A DNA stretch of 64,000 nt from Clostridiales bacterium (GCA_003522145.1 DPGD01000031.1:1-64000), one strand, 5' to 3'. Shown: positions 17,932 to 26,442, counted from the stretch's first letter. Notes: generated by a model not told the origin, from the letters alone. A program made the numbers and translations.

Positions 17932-18339
17932 ATGGTTAAACTTATTGTTGGTCTGAAGGGCTCCGGAAAAACCAAGTCGCTGATTCAGCTGGCCAATACG
18001 GCTGTCGACACTTCCAACGGCACGGTAGTGTGTCTTGAAAAGGGAACGAAGCTGATGCACGAGATCAAATATCAGGCGCGCTTGGTCAACACCGATGAAT
18101 ACGGTGTTTCCGACGGAGAAATGCTCTTCGGATTTGTAGCCGGAATCATTGCCAGCGACCATGATGCCAAGGACATTTTCATCGACCATGCCTTGAAAAT
18201 CTGCCAGAATGATCTGAAGCAGTTTGAGGAATTTGTTCTGAAAACCGTCAAGCTGGCAGAACAGCACGATGTGCGGGTCATCATGACCGGTTCTGTAGAA
18301 AAAGAAGCGCTGCCGGAAACCATTTCCTATTTCGCCTAA
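17932..18339 (+). CDS. Small P-loop protein, function unknown
   Basis: The predicted protein has 135 residues, with a classical Walker A GLKGSGKT at residues 7-14. A hydrophobic strand ending in Asp (DIFID) near residue 82 could serve as Walker B, and a third strand (VRVIMTGS) resembles a sensor strand. It looks like a minimal RecA/PilT-fold NTP-binding domain with no accessory domain. I recall similar small ATP-binding proteins in other Clostridia, but not their function. GGAGGG lies upstream of the ATG. The gene is flanked by its own promoter and a strong terminator, so it is probably monocistronic. Confidence 0.8.
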   Translation: MVKLIVGLKGSGKTKSLIQLANTAVDTSNGTVVCLEKGTKLMHEIKYQARLVNTDEYGVSDGEMLFGFVAGIIASDHDAKDIFIDHALKICQNDLKQFEEFVLKTVKLAEQHDVRVIMTGSVEKEALPETISYFA

Positions 18340-18395
18340 GCCGATTCCGGATCCGGGTGTTTCCAAACGCCTTTTATACCTGAATACAAGCATCC

Positions 18396-18437
18396 AAGAG
18401 GCCTTTCTGCCGGAATACCGGCGGAAAGGCCTCTTTG
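18396..18437 (+). terminator. Terminator after the P-loop protein gene
   Basis: A long stem pairs AAGAGGCCTTTC (18396-18407) with GAAAGGCCTCTT (18424-18435) around an inner GCCGG/CCGGC. The T tract that follows is short (TTTG). Confidence 0.75.
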
Positions 18438-18515
18438 TCAAGATTTCCCGCGGTGCATAGAATGATATCGAGGTGCATGGGCACCGTATGAAATTCAAGA
18501 AGGGAATAATTTGAA

Positions 18516-19361
18516 ATGATAGATAACAGAACAAATTGCTTTGGGGCAAAGCCTGCCCGCAAGGACAATGTGTGTGTCGATTCCATGCAGATTTTAGACA
18601 GCTGCCGGGATAAGGACTGCTTTGAGGATGTAAGGGTATATCTGACGGAATTCGGACAGGATGTTATCGAAAAAACAGGAAATATCAAGGTAAAGAACAC
18701 CGAAGTGATCTGCGTGAATGTGCAGGCAGACCCGGTTCCTTTCAACAGAGGATTTTTTCAGGTCACCCTGCGTATTTATACCAGACTGATCTTTGAAGCC
18801 TGCCTCTGCCCCGGAAAGACCCAGGAGTTTGAGGGCGTGGCCGTTACTGAAAAAAAGGTGGTTCTCTATGGCGGCGAAGGCTTCGTGCGCATCTTCAAGA
18901 GCACACCTTTGGAGGAAGGCTTCTGCAAGGAGCCCTGTGATTTTGAGGAAGGAAGCAACAAGCCCACCGTAGTGGTGGAGATGGTAGACCCCATGGCTCT
19001 CTCCTGTAAGGCCAAGGAGAAGTGCAATTGCACCTGCTGCAACTGTTGCTGCTGTGTTGAGGAACTGCCCAAAAATGTCTGCTGCTGCATCAACGGAAAT
19101 CTGACCGATCATCCGGGATTGAACAAGCATTTGTATGTGACGCTGGGCTTCTTCTCGGTGATCCGGATCGAGCGTCCCGGTCAGTTTGTACTTTCGGCGG
19201 AAGAATACTGCATTCCCGATAAAGAATGCCTGATGGCAGACGATGAAGATCCCTGTGCCGTGTTTGCCAAGATGGCCTTTCCCATATCTCAGTTCTGTCC
19301 TCCCGCCTTCCCGCCTTCGGCATCGAACGGAAGCGCTCCGGGGTGCGGATGTAAAAAATAA
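18516..19361 (+). CDS. Cysteine-rich conserved Firmicute protein, function unknown
   Basis: The predicted protein has 281 residues, no signal peptide and no membrane segment, with about 30 cysteines. A dense central run (NCTCCNCCCC) lies near residues 171-182 and it ends with GCGCKK. The N-terminal part (SRDKD-like segment CRDKDCFEDVRVYL) resembles a family I recall from spore-forming Clostridia, annotated only as hypothetical. Repeated PDPVPF/ILP-type beta-rich segments suggest a structural role. A spore-coat or other disulfide- or metal-bound assembly role is inference. The ATG follows AAGAAGGG. No convincing -35 was found, although CATAGAAT near 18460 resembles a sporulation-type -10. Confidence 0.8.
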   Translation: MIDNRTNCFGAKPARKDNVCVDSMQILDSCRDKDCFEDVRVYLTEFGQDVIEKTGNIKVKNTEVICVNVQADPVPFNRGFFQVTLRIYTRLIFEACLCPGKTQEFEGVAVTEKKVVLYGGEGFVRIFKSTPLEEGFCKEPCDFEEGSNKPTVVVEMVDPMALSCKAKEKCNCTCCNCCCCVEELPKNVCCCINGNLTDHPGLNKHLYVTLGFFSVIRIERPGQFVLSAEEYCIPDKECLMADDEDPCAVFAKMAFPISQFCPPAFPPSASNGSAPGCGCKK

Positions 19362-19426
19362 GAGTATCACGGAATAATTCAAAGTATGTTCAGCGGCTGT
19401 TGCCCGGACATACAGAGAATTTTTGA

Positions 19427-19465
19427 GGGGCTGTAAAAATCGAGTTTTTTACAGCCCCCCGTTTT
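19427..19465 (+). terminator. Hairpin between convergent genes
   Basis: GGGGCTGTAAAAA (19427-19439) pairs with TTTTTACAGCCCC (19446-19458). It lies between the cysteine-rich protein gene (+) and the phosphopantetheinyl transferase gene (-) and probably ends transcription from one or both. The outside T tract is weak (CCGTTTT), so its efficiency is uncertain. Confidence 0.65.
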
Positions 19466-19495
19466 CAGGTATGTATGTAAGTAAGCGTTCCGGTA

Positions 19496-20005
19496 TCAGA
19501 GATCGATCTTAACAATTTTCAGCGGAAAAGAATCGGTATGTGTGCAGACGCTGACCACATAATTGTCGGAGATCGTGTAGGACTTGAAGAACACATCCTT
19601 CTCTACGGGAGGATAGACCGCACTGTAGATTCCTTCGCCGGACAGCTTGCTGTAGCTTTCGAATCTTGTCCAGTCCTCCACCGTTGCCTCACCGTCTTTA
19701 AAAAAGCGTCTGCGCACCAATTCCGGTATGGCTCTGCCGCTGTGCTCAATATCCACGCCCACAGGCTTGTCAGAAAGGGCAAGAACCACTCTTCCGTGGC
19801 TGTGAGAAATATTGAATTCAAAGGAATGGTCTGCGAAAAACGGTTTTCCGCTTTCCGAAATATCAATCGGCGGAAGGACCCCGATGCCGTGAAAAGCCTT
19901 CAGGGTGTAGGCAAGCAGTTCCTTGCCCATCCGGCTTTCTGCATTGGAAATCTGCCCCCGGGTCAGATTTACAGTGTCGATCTGTGTAAAATACAATTCC
20001 AACAT
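19496..20005 (-). CDS. 4'-phosphopantetheinyl transferase (Sfp family)
   Basis: This enzyme transfers phosphopantetheine from CoA to a carrier-protein serine. The diagnostic FNISHSHGRVVLALS and the metal-binding GVDIE are present. The third motif reads WTRFESYSKLSG, keeping Glu and the distal Lys of the usual WxxKExxxK while the first Lys is Phe. The product of 169 residues is short for Sfp. The second ATG (20005) is preferred because GGAGGA lies eight bases before it. No polyketide or peptide synthase lies in the window, so fatty-acid acyl carrier protein is a plausible target. It lies 99 bases downstream of rnfD. Confidence 0.85.
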   Translation of the reverse strand: MLELYFTQIDTVNLTRGQISNAESRMGKELLAYTLKAFHGIGVLPPIDISESGKPFFADHSFEFNISHSHGRVVLALSDKPVGVDIEHSGRAIPELVRRRFFKDGEATVEDWTRFESYSKLSGEGIYSAVYPPVEKDVFFKSYTISDNYVVSVCTHTDSFPLKIVKIDL

Positions 20006-20104
20006 ATATTTGTCCTCCAACATTCAAGCGAATACATTTTGATCATACTTTCAAAAACTCTTCCGGATGACGGATCCCACCCGAAATATTTTCAGAGGTG
20101 CCCC

Positions 20105-21097
20105 TCAATTGTTATTTCGTGCTCTTTTTCCTCCGAAGGGAGAAGGAACCATCAGGCGTGAGCGTTCCAGAAAGAAGAACAACAGATCCATTGCGAGAAT
20201 GGACAAGTATACCCCTTCCGACCTGAGAATATAGCGTAAAAGCACGGTCATGGCGCCGCAACCGATACCATAACACCACCTTAAGCCGGGCGTCAGCGGG
20301 GAAGCAGTAGGGTCCGGTGCCAACAACAGAGCGCCGAAGGCCACTCCGCCGGTGCAGAGGTGAGCCAGCGCATAGGGCAATTCCATCCGTGCAAAACCTT
20401 CGGCAGGAAACAGATAGGTGACGACTGCCACGGTAAACACAAACCCGACAGGAATGCGCCAATCGATTGCTTTGCGGAAGAACAGCCAAAGGGCACAGAG
20501 CAAAAGCAAGAGCACCGAAACCTCTCCGATCACACCGGTTTCCAACCCCAAAAAGGAATTCAGAACCGAGTCGTAATCCGGTCTTGAGGAGGGGTCGTAA
20601 GAAAGAAGCGAATAAAGGGGTGCATTCCCGGAAAAAAACGAGGAATCGGGACTTTGAAAGAGGCCGAGCTTCTCAAATTCCGAAGGAACGCCTGCATTGG
20701 GAAAAGCCAACTGCACCACCACACCTCCGCAAAGCGCCGGATGAAGGGGGCACCTTCCGAGAAAAAGTGCCGACTTTGAAAGGCTCACAGCAATCAAAGC
20801 GCCCACAGGCACCGTCCAGAAGGGAACGGTGTAGGGAAGCGTCAGGGAGAGCAGAAGTCCGGTGACCGCCGGAGAGAAAAGGTCCCCGGAAAGAGGCTTT
20901 TTCAGAATGAGCCGGAAGAGAAACTCCAGAATATAACAGCTTCCAACCGAAAGAACAGCAACCGTCAAGGTACGAAGTCCGAAAACGAAGACGCCCCATA
21001 AAAGCAAGGGAGCCAGCGCAATCAGCCAATCAGCCCTCAGAGAAAAGAGGCTTTTTCCGGTGTGCCGAAGGGGATACTGAAAACAAGTCTGCATCAT
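20105..21097 (-). CDS. rnfD: Rnf/Nqr-type electron transport complex subunit RnfD
   Basis: This is an integral membrane flavoprotein of the ion-translocating ferredoxin:NAD+ oxidoreductase. Its 330 residues form about nine transmembrane segments. Family stretches include FSPAVTGLLLSLTLP, GGVVVQLAFPNAG, ETGVIGEVSVLLLLL and APDPTASPLTP. The site that usually reads ATPL, where Thr carries covalent FMN, here reads SGNAPL, so the threonine appears to be Ala. The start overlaps the rnfC stop by four bases. rnfG, rnfE, rnfA and rnfB, which normally follow, are absent; the next gene is a phosphopantetheinyl transferase. Confidence 0.88.
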   Translation of the reverse strand: MMQTCFQYPLRHTGKSLFSLRADWLIALAPLLLWGVFVFGLRTLTVAVLSVGSCYILEFLFRLILKKPLSGDLFSPAVTGLLLSLTLPYTVPFWTVPVGALIAVSLSKSALFLGRCPLHPALCGGVVVQLAFPNAGVPSEFEKLGLFQSPDSSFFSGNAPLYSLLSYDPSSRPDYDSVLNSFLGLETGVIGEVSVLLLLLCALWLFFRKAIDWRIPVGFVFTVAVVTYLFPAEGFARMELPYALAHLCTGGVAFGALLLAPDPTASPLTPGLRWCYGIGCGAMTVLLRYILRSEGVYLSILAMDLLFFFLERSRLMVPSPFGGKRARNNN

Positions 21098-22629
21098 GCG
21101 TGCCCCTCCTCTTCTTCTTTTGTGAATTTTTCGGAGGACACCGAAAAATCCGATGACGGCGATTGCAGAGTTGACTGTAAATTTGCAGGGACCGTGGGGG
21201 CTTCCTTTGTATTTTCCGAAGAATCTTTTGCAAAATCATTTTCAGCATTTTCCGGAGCCTTCGGGAAAGATTCGGGCGTATTCTGATCGGAGGATGCCAA
21301 CTGGCCGTTTGATGACTGCTTTTTCTTCCGATCTTCGGCAAGCATTCCCTGAATTTTCAGAATTTTATCCGTCAGATCTAAACCCGCCGGGCATACGAAG
21401 GAGCAGCAGCCGCAGCCGGAACAGCAATCCGCCAAATACCTTTCGGCAGCCGGAAGATTTTCTTTACAAGCGGCTCGGTAGAGCTCAAGCGGAAGCAGTT
21501 TCATCGGACAAGCCGAAACGCAACGCCCGCAACGGATACAGTCGGTGCCGGAGCGCCCTCTTTCGGGCGCTTCATTGAAAGCCAGAACCGCCGGAATATT
21601 CTTTACCAAAGGGACACCTGCATTCGGAACTTCAACGCCCGAAAAAGATCCTCCGGCGAGCAGAAGCGTACAGTTCTCGGAAAGACCGCAGCAGAGTAAA
21701 AGATTTTCCAGGGGAGTGCCGATAGGACAGGAAAGATTTGCAGGCTCCGCCACACCGTCTCCGCCGACCGTGACGATTCGCTCCACCATAGGCATTCCCG
21801 AAACAAAAGCATCGTACAGCGCCGCACATTCCACCGCATCAAAGACAGCATAACCGGAATCTGCGAGGGAAGAGCTTGAAAGAATCTCCCTTCCGAAAAG
21901 GGCCGCAACAAGCAACCTGGGATCGCTTTGTGGGTATTTGCTCTTAACAAGGCATATCCGGAACATATCCGGATCAAAGTCGGATTTTAAAAGGGCTTTC
22001 ATTCCCTCAGAAAAACAATCCTCCACCGCAAGATGCCCGCACCGGACGCCCAGGGCCTTCAGCAGGATCTGTGCTCCCCCTATAATCTTTTCAGGCTGCT
22101 CCAGAACCAGACGGCGATTGGCTGAAAGAAAGGGTTCGCATTCGGTACAGTTCACAATGACCCGCCGTGCTTTTCCGAGAGAACACTGAATTCTCCGATA
22201 AAGGGGAAGAGGCTCCCTTCCGTTTCCGCAGATCCCCTTTAACCGGGCCGTTTCAAGGATCTGCTCCGGAGTGGTTTCCTTTATGGATCTGCCAAAGGGA
22301 TAAACCGATGGATCCAGCCGGTCTTCATAATCGTTTTCAATAACGATTGCTCCGGATTCTCTCCGGTCGGGCAACGATACAGAAACAATGTCACGAACGG
22401 TGCCCGAGATTCCGCTGTGAACCGGACAGCCTGTGCCGTCCTTGCATTTTCCGATTTCCTGACCCTTGTTCACCCGTTCACCGATCCGGACGGTGGGGAA
22501 ACATTCCTCTTCACCGCACTGCCGCAGGGGCACCCTGATTTCCGCAGGCGCTTTCAGCCGCTCCACAGCGCAGTTTACAACATCCTTCCGAAAAGGAACC
22601 TTTACGCCTCCTGAAAATGTATAGGGCAT
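21094..22629 (-). CDS. rnfC: Rnf complex subunit RnfC
   Basis: This peripheral subunit carries the NADH-binding flavodoxin-like region and two [4Fe-4S] clusters. The N-terminus has the family's FSGGV opening and a biotin-like lipoyl fold (KDGTGCPVHSGISGTV). The ferredoxin domain shows CIRCGRCVSACP followed by CCSGCGCCSFVCP near residues 375-425. After residue 440 comes a low-complexity Ser/Pro/Glu/Lys-rich tail of about 70 residues. The 511 residues exceed the core length because of this tail. GAAAGGAGAG precedes the ATG, and a good promoter lies upstream. Confidence 0.93.
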   Translation of the reverse strand: MPYTFSGGVKVPFRKDVVNCAVERLKAPAEIRVPLRQCGEEECFPTVRIGERVNKGQEIGKCKDGTGCPVHSGISGTVRDIVSVSLPDRRESGAIVIENDYEDRLDPSVYPFGRSIKETTPEQILETARLKGICGNGREPLPLYRRIQCSLGKARRVIVNCTECEPFLSANRRLVLEQPEKIIGGAQILLKALGVRCGHLAVEDCFSEGMKALLKSDFDPDMFRICLVKSKYPQSDPRLLVAALFGREILSSSSLADSGYAVFDAVECAALYDAFVSGMPMVERIVTVGGDGVAEPANLSCPIGTPLENLLLCCGLSENCTLLLAGGSFSGVEVPNAGVPLVKNIPAVLAFNEAPERGRSGTDCIRCGRCVSACPMKLLPLELYRAACKENLPAAERYLADCCSGCGCCSFVCPAGLDLTDKILKIQGMLAEDRKKKQSSNGQLASSDQNTPESFPKAPENAENDFAKDSSENTKEAPTVPANLQSTLQSPSSDFSVSSEKFTKEEEEGHA

Positions 22630-22663
22630 AATTCTCTCCTTTCGCCGTCCGCCTTCTTACCTG

Positions 22664-22692
22664 ATTGTATATCATGTTTGTTTTTTTTTCAA
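22664..22692 (-). promoter_or_regulatory. Sigma-A promoter of rnfC-rnfD
   Basis: On the minus strand TTGAAA (22692-22687), a 17-base spacer and TACAAT (22669-22664) precede the rnfC ATG by about 35 bases. The spacer contains an A tract. Confidence 0.75.
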
Positions 22693-22764
22693 GTACTTCG
22701 GTTAAAAAAACAGATCATCAACGGAAAAAATTCAAAAAAATACCTGCAAAATGGGTAAAATGTG

Positions 22765-22793
22765 TTGACAAACCGACAAAAATAATGTATGAT
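22765..22793 (+). promoter_or_regulatory. Sigma-A promoter of the two-component pair
   Basis: A perfect TTGACA (22765-22770), a 17-base spacer and TATGAT (22788-22793) lie 60 bases upstream of the response regulator ATG, divergent from the rnfC promoter. Confidence 0.8.
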
Positions 22794-22853
22794 GAAAGTG
22801 TGTGCTATATACTCTGTTGGTACGGAGATAATCAGGAAAGGATTGAGGATAAA

Positions 22854-23546
22854 ATGGCGGAAAAAAGAATACTTGTGATTGATGATGATACCAATATTTG
22901 CGAGTTGTTGCGTGTTTATCTGGAAAATGAAGGTTACGAGGTGAAGGTCGCAAACGACGGTGTGGAAGGCATCACCTTGTTCAAGAGTTGCGATCCTGAT
23001 TTGGTACTTCTGGACATTATGTTGCCCAAAAAAGACGGTTGGGAGGTTTGCAGACAGATTCGGGAGTGTTCTTCCAAACCGGTTATTATGATTACGGCTA
23101 AGGGCGAGGTGTTTGACAAGGTTCTGGGCTTGGAGCTGGGTGCTGATGACTTTGTGGTGAAGCCTTTCGATATGAAGGAGCTGTCGGCAAGAATCCGTGC
23201 GGTTCTGCGCCGTGCAAACAGCAGAGAGAGAGAACAAAGCAACGATGTGATCAAATTTGACAACATCGAGATCAACATGGATGAGTATACTTTGAAGCTG
23301 AAGGGCAAGAGTGTGGATATTCCGCCCAAAGAACTGGACCTGATTCATTATTTGGCCTCCAACTACAACAGAGTGTTCACGAGAGACCAGCTGTTGGACA
23401 AGGTCTGGGGGTATGATTTCGCAGGCGATTCAAGAACGGTGGATGTTCACATCAAGAGACTGCGCGAGAAACTGGAAGGCGTTTCCGACAAGTGGGTACT
23501 GAAGACCGTTTGGGGCGTGGGCTATAAGTTCGAGTTGCTCCAGTAA
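22854..23546 (+). CDS. OmpR-family response regulator
   Basis: This DNA-binding response regulator has 230 residues. The receiver domain shows VIDDDTNI, the phospho-acceptor in LVLLDIMLPKKDGW, the switch ITAKGEVFDK and the KPFD lysine. The C-terminal winged helix carries VDIPPKELDLIHYLASN and RTVDVHIKRLREKLE. The ATG at 22854 follows TTGAGGA. Overall it is most like the WalR/ResD/PhoP group, but the regulon cannot be named from sequence. Its kinase partner begins 84 bases after the stop. Confidence 0.93.
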   Translation: MAEKRILVIDDDTNICELLRVYLENEGYEVKVANDGVEGITLFKSCDPDLVLLDIMLPKKDGWEVCRQIRECSSKPVIMITAKGEVFDKVLGLELGADDFVVKPFDMKELSARIRAVLRRANSREREQSNDVIKFDNIEINMDEYTLKLKGKSVDIPPKELDLIHYLASNYNRVFTRDQLLDKVWGYDFAGDSRTVDVHIKRLREKLEGVSDKWVLKTVWGVGYKFELLQ

Positions 23547-23565
23547 GGAAGAAAAATGTGACCGG

Positions 23566-23599
23566 GGGCATTGCAGAGGGAACTGTGCAATGCCCTTTG
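23566..23599 (+). promoter_or_regulatory. Intra-operon hairpin between regulator and kinase genes
   Basis: GGGCATTGCA (23566-23575) pairs perfectly with TGCAATGCCC (23586-23595) around a 10-base loop, followed by TTTGATTT. The T tract is interrupted, so it may be a partial terminator or an mRNA-stability element that lowers kinase expression relative to the regulator. Confidence 0.55.
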
Positions 23600-23630
23600 A
23601 TTTCAAACAGCAGGTTCCGGAGGACACAGA

Positions 23631-25154
23631 ATGTTCAAAAGTGTATACACCAGATATATTGTCAGTTTTATCATGATTTTCGTCCTGAGTTTTCTCTGCT
23701 TCGGTGCGATCATATACGGCTATGTGTTTGAATATGCCGAAAACGAGATGAAGGACCGTGTGAAATCTGCGGCATATTCCGGCAAAACCACCTTGGATCT
23801 GCTGTATCAGAGCTATGTGGAAAGCCACAGGGCCTCGGGGAATCTGCCCGACATTCTGGACAAGGACTCCTATAAGGTATTCTATACCGAAAAGGAATCG
23901 GATATTCTGGCAGTTCTGGATGGCATGGCGAAGATTTCCGATGTTTGTGTACTGATTCTCGACGATCAGAACAGAGTGGCCATTTCCACAGATCAGAACT
24001 TAGAGGGCGGTCTTTTTCCGGATGGCTATGAACCGATTGACGGCGTTAGCAAGGAAAAGGTCTGTATTGAAGGAATCATGAGCAAGGAAAGCTACATCTG
24101 TACTTTCCCTCTTTCCGGCATGGAAAACGACTACCGGGTCTTTGCCTACAATCTTTCCAATGCGGACAAAATTATGATCGGCAAGCTGGTGCAGGCTATG
24201 GCCTTATCGGCGGTGGTTGTCTGGCTTTTGGGCTTTGCGGGCTGTATGCTGATCAGCAACGGGATGATCCGTCCGCTGCGGGAAATGAGCAAGGCGGCCA
24301 AGCGCTTTGCTTTGGGTGACTTCAGCGCCCGGGTGACGGTGCGAGGGCAGGATGAAATTGCAGACTTAGCCGACTCGTTCAACGATATGGCACAGGCACT
24401 GAGTGATTTGGAGGAGCAGAGAAACACCTTCCTGGCCAATATTTCACACGATCTGCGCACACCCATGACCTCCATTTCTGGCTTTATTGACGGAATTCTT
24501 GACGGCACCATCAAGCCGGAGGACCGGGATCACTACCTGAATATCATCGGTACAGAGGTAAAACGCCTGTCCCGTTTGGTGCGCACACTTCTGGAAGTAA
24601 CCAGAATTGAAGCCGGAGCCCGGAAGTTCAACATGACGGACTTTGACATCTGCGAAATGGCCATGATGATTCTTTTCTCCTTTGAGAAGCAGATCGACGA
24701 TAAGAAGCTTCTGGTTGAATTCAATTGCACAGAAGAGCGTGTTGCCGTAAGCGCCGACGCCGATGCCATTCATCAGGTGCTTTACAATCTGATCGACAAT
24801 GCCGTGAAATTCTCTTATGAGAAGGGAATTCTGAGAGTTACCGTTCGGAAAGACGACAGCAAAAAGATTCTTGTCGAGGTCTATAATGAAGGCAACGGCA
24901 TCAGCAAGGAGGATCTGCCGCATGTCTTTGACCGGTTTTACAAAGCGGATAAAAGTCGCGGAATGGACAAAACCGGGGTTGGCCTTGGACTTTTCATTGT
25001 GAAAGCGATCATACAGGCTCACGGCGATACCATCGAAGCCGAAAGCGAGGAAGGAAAGTATTGCTTGTTCCGCTTCCTTCTGCCGGCGGGAGAATTGCCG
25101 AACGCCAAAAAACGGGGCGAAGACCGATTGTCTGCCCCGGAGGATAAAAAATAA
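23631..25154 (+). CDS. Membrane sensor histidine kinase
   Basis: The kinase has 507 residues. Transmembrane helix one lies near residues 8-30, an extracytoplasmic sensor region near 31-180, and helix two (ALSAVVVWLLGFAGCMLIS) near 185-205. A HAMP linker follows, then the H box ISHDLRTPM near residue 275. The catalytic domain shows the N box (NLIDNAVKFS), DLPHVFDRFYKAD and GVGLGLFIVK. The architecture matches WalK/ResE/PhoR-type kinases without a clear PAS domain. CGGAGGA precedes the ATG. It pairs with the upstream response regulator. Confidence 0.93.
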   Translation: MFKSVYTRYIVSFIMIFVLSFLCFGAIIYGYVFEYAENEMKDRVKSAAYSGKTTLDLLYQSYVESHRASGNLPDILDKDSYKVFYTEKESDILAVLDGMAKISDVCVLILDDQNRVAISTDQNLEGGLFPDGYEPIDGVSKEKVCIEGIMSKESYICTFPLSGMENDYRVFAYNLSNADKIMIGKLVQAMALSAVVVWLLGFAGCMLISNGMIRPLREMSKAAKRFALGDFSARVTVRGQDEIADLADSFNDMAQALSDLEEQRNTFLANISHDLRTPMTSISGFIDGILDGTIKPEDRDHYLNIIGTEVKRLSRLVRTLLEVTRIEAGARKFNMTDFDICEMAMMILFSFEKQIDDKKLLVEFNCTEERVAVSADADAIHQVLYNLIDNAVKFSYEKGILRVTVRKDDSKKILVEVYNEGNGISKEDLPHVFDRFYKADKSRGMDKTGVGLGLFIVKAIIQAHGDTIEAESEEGKYCLFRFLLPAGELPNAKKRGEDRLSAPEDKK

Positions 25155-25165
25155 AATAGAAAAAG

Positions 25166-25207
25166 AAAAAGAGCTGAATCCGATATACACGGAGCCAGCT
25201 CTTTTTT
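25166..25207. terminator. Bidirectional terminator between kinase and rpe
   Basis: AAAAAGAGCTG (25166-25176) pairs with CAGCTCTTTTT (25196-25206). A-rich and T-rich flanks make it suitable for both the kinase operon (+) and the ispD-ispF-rpe operon (-). Confidence 0.8.
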
Positions 25208-25251
25208 AACGCTTTTGGCAATATACTTTTCTTTAAAGAATCCGGGGAAAA

Positions 25252-25911
25252 TCAGCTTCTTTCCGCCACCTCCAGAAGTTCGGATATAGCCTTTCCAATG
25301 TCCGGCTTTTTATAAACGGCCGAACCGGCCACAAAGATATCCGCTCCTGCCTTTGCCGCCGTTCCGATAGTCTCAGTGGTAATGCCGCCGTCCACCTCAA
25401 TGGGAACCGAAAGCCCGCTTTTCCGGAGTTTCTCCTTCAAAAACCGGACATTTTCGACGGCATCCGGAATAAAAGCCTGCCCGCCGAAGCCCGGCTCCAC
25501 GGTCATGACCAACAGCATATCGCAAAGTGACAGAAAGGGAAGAATGGTCTTGGGGTCCGTTTTGGGCTTGATGGACAGCCCCACCTTTGCTCCGCTTTCC
25601 CGGATGGCAAGAAGAGTGGCTTTCAAATCCGAGCAGGCCTCTGCATGAACCGTTAAAACATCCGCTCCCGCATTGCGGTATGCGGAGATATATCGGATCG
25701 GCTCTTCAATCATCAGGTGAACATCGAAAACCTTGGTGCTGTATTTCCGCAACGAGGAAATCACGCAGGGTCCGATGGTCAGGTTGGGCACAAAGCATCC
25801 GTCCATCACATCAATATGAATGTATTCGGCCTTGGTTTGATGGGTGCGTGCAATTTCAGTTCCTAAATTTGAAAAATCGCAGGAAAGAATCGAAGGGGCA
25901 ATAATTTTCAT
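25252..25911 (-). CDS. rpe: Ribulose-phosphate 3-epimerase
   Basis: This pentose phosphate enzyme converts ribulose-5-phosphate to xylulose-5-phosphate. The TIM-barrel signatures are APSILSCDF, HIDVMDGCFVPN, VHLMIEEP, MTVEPGFGGQ and VDGGI. The 219 residues are normal. It is the last gene of the minus-strand run ispD-ispF-rpe, 24 bases after ispF. Ribosome GTGA-type genes such as rsgA, which often accompany rpe in Firmicutes, are absent here. Confidence 0.95.
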   Translation of the reverse strand: MKIIAPSILSCDFSNLGTEIARTHQTKAEYIHIDVMDGCFVPNLTIGPCVISSLRKYSTKVFDVHLMIEEPIRYISAYRNAGADVLTVHAEACSDLKATLLAIRESGAKVGLSIKPKTDPKTILPFLSLCDMLLVMTVEPGFGGQAFIPDAVENVRFLKEKLRKSGLSVPIEVDGGITTETIGTAAKAGADIFVAGSAVYKKPDIGKAISELLEVAERS

Positions 25912-25935
25912 CTGCTTATCCTCTGGATTTATTAT

Positions 25936-26421
25936 TCAGTTCCTTTTTTCCACAATGCAAACGGCGTGAGCGGCTATGCCTTCCAATGCTCCGGTAAAGC
26001 CCAACCCTTCTTCAGTGGTGGCCTTGACCGAAACACAGTCTAAGGGAAGCTCCAGCGCCCGGGAAATGTTCTCCCGCATTTTTGGAATATGCGGCGCAAG
26101 CTTGGGCTGTTGAGCAAGAACGGTTGCATCCACATTGACCGGAAAATATCCGTTTTCGGCAAGAATCTGCCGGACTTTCCCGATCAGCACAAGGCTGTCT
26201 GCTCCGGTATAGCGTTCATCGGTGTCCGGAAAATGCCCGCCGATGTCTCCTAAAGCCGCAGCGCCCAGAAGAGCGTCCATCACGGCGTGCAAAAGCACAT
26301 CGGCATCCGAGTGCCCCAAAAGTCCCATTTCGTAGGGAATCCGGACACCGCCGAGAATACAATCCCGGTCTTTGGCAAAGCGGTGGACATCGTAGCCGTG
26401 TCCGATACGAAGGTTGGTCAT
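25936..26421 (-). CDS. ispF: 2-C-methyl-D-erythritol 2,4-cyclodiphosphate synthase
   Basis: This is the fifth enzyme of the MEP isoprenoid pathway. The metal-binding motif GHGYDVHRF stands at residues 7-15, the [13 protein letters not shown] signature near 34, and [11 protein letters not shown] near 56. The C-terminal TTEEGLGF is also present. The 161 residues are normal. AAGGAAG precedes the ATG. It follows ispD by 21 bases, so the two MEP steps are co-expressed; they are separate genes rather than the IspDF fusion of some bacteria. Confidence 0.96.
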   Translation of the reverse strand: MTNLRIGHGYDVHRFAKDRDCILGGVRIPYEMGLLGHSDADVLLHAVMDALLGAAALGDIGGHFPDTDERYTGADSLVLIGKVRQILAENGYFPVNVDATVLAQQPKLAPHIPKMRENISRALELPLDCVSVKATTEEGLGFTGALEGIAAHAVCIVEKRN

Positions 26422-26442
26422 GGATTCTTCCTTTCTCGGTTC

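Noticed and set aside
18455..18475. Sigma-K or sigma-E promoter for the cysteine-rich gene
   Set aside because: A CATAGAAT -10 is present, but no -35 matching either consensus at the proper distance could be found.
19496..20023. Longer start for the phosphopantetheinyl transferase
   Set aside because: Using ATG 20023 would place the GGAGGA ribosome site inside the coding sequence; the second ATG at 20005 has ideal spacing.
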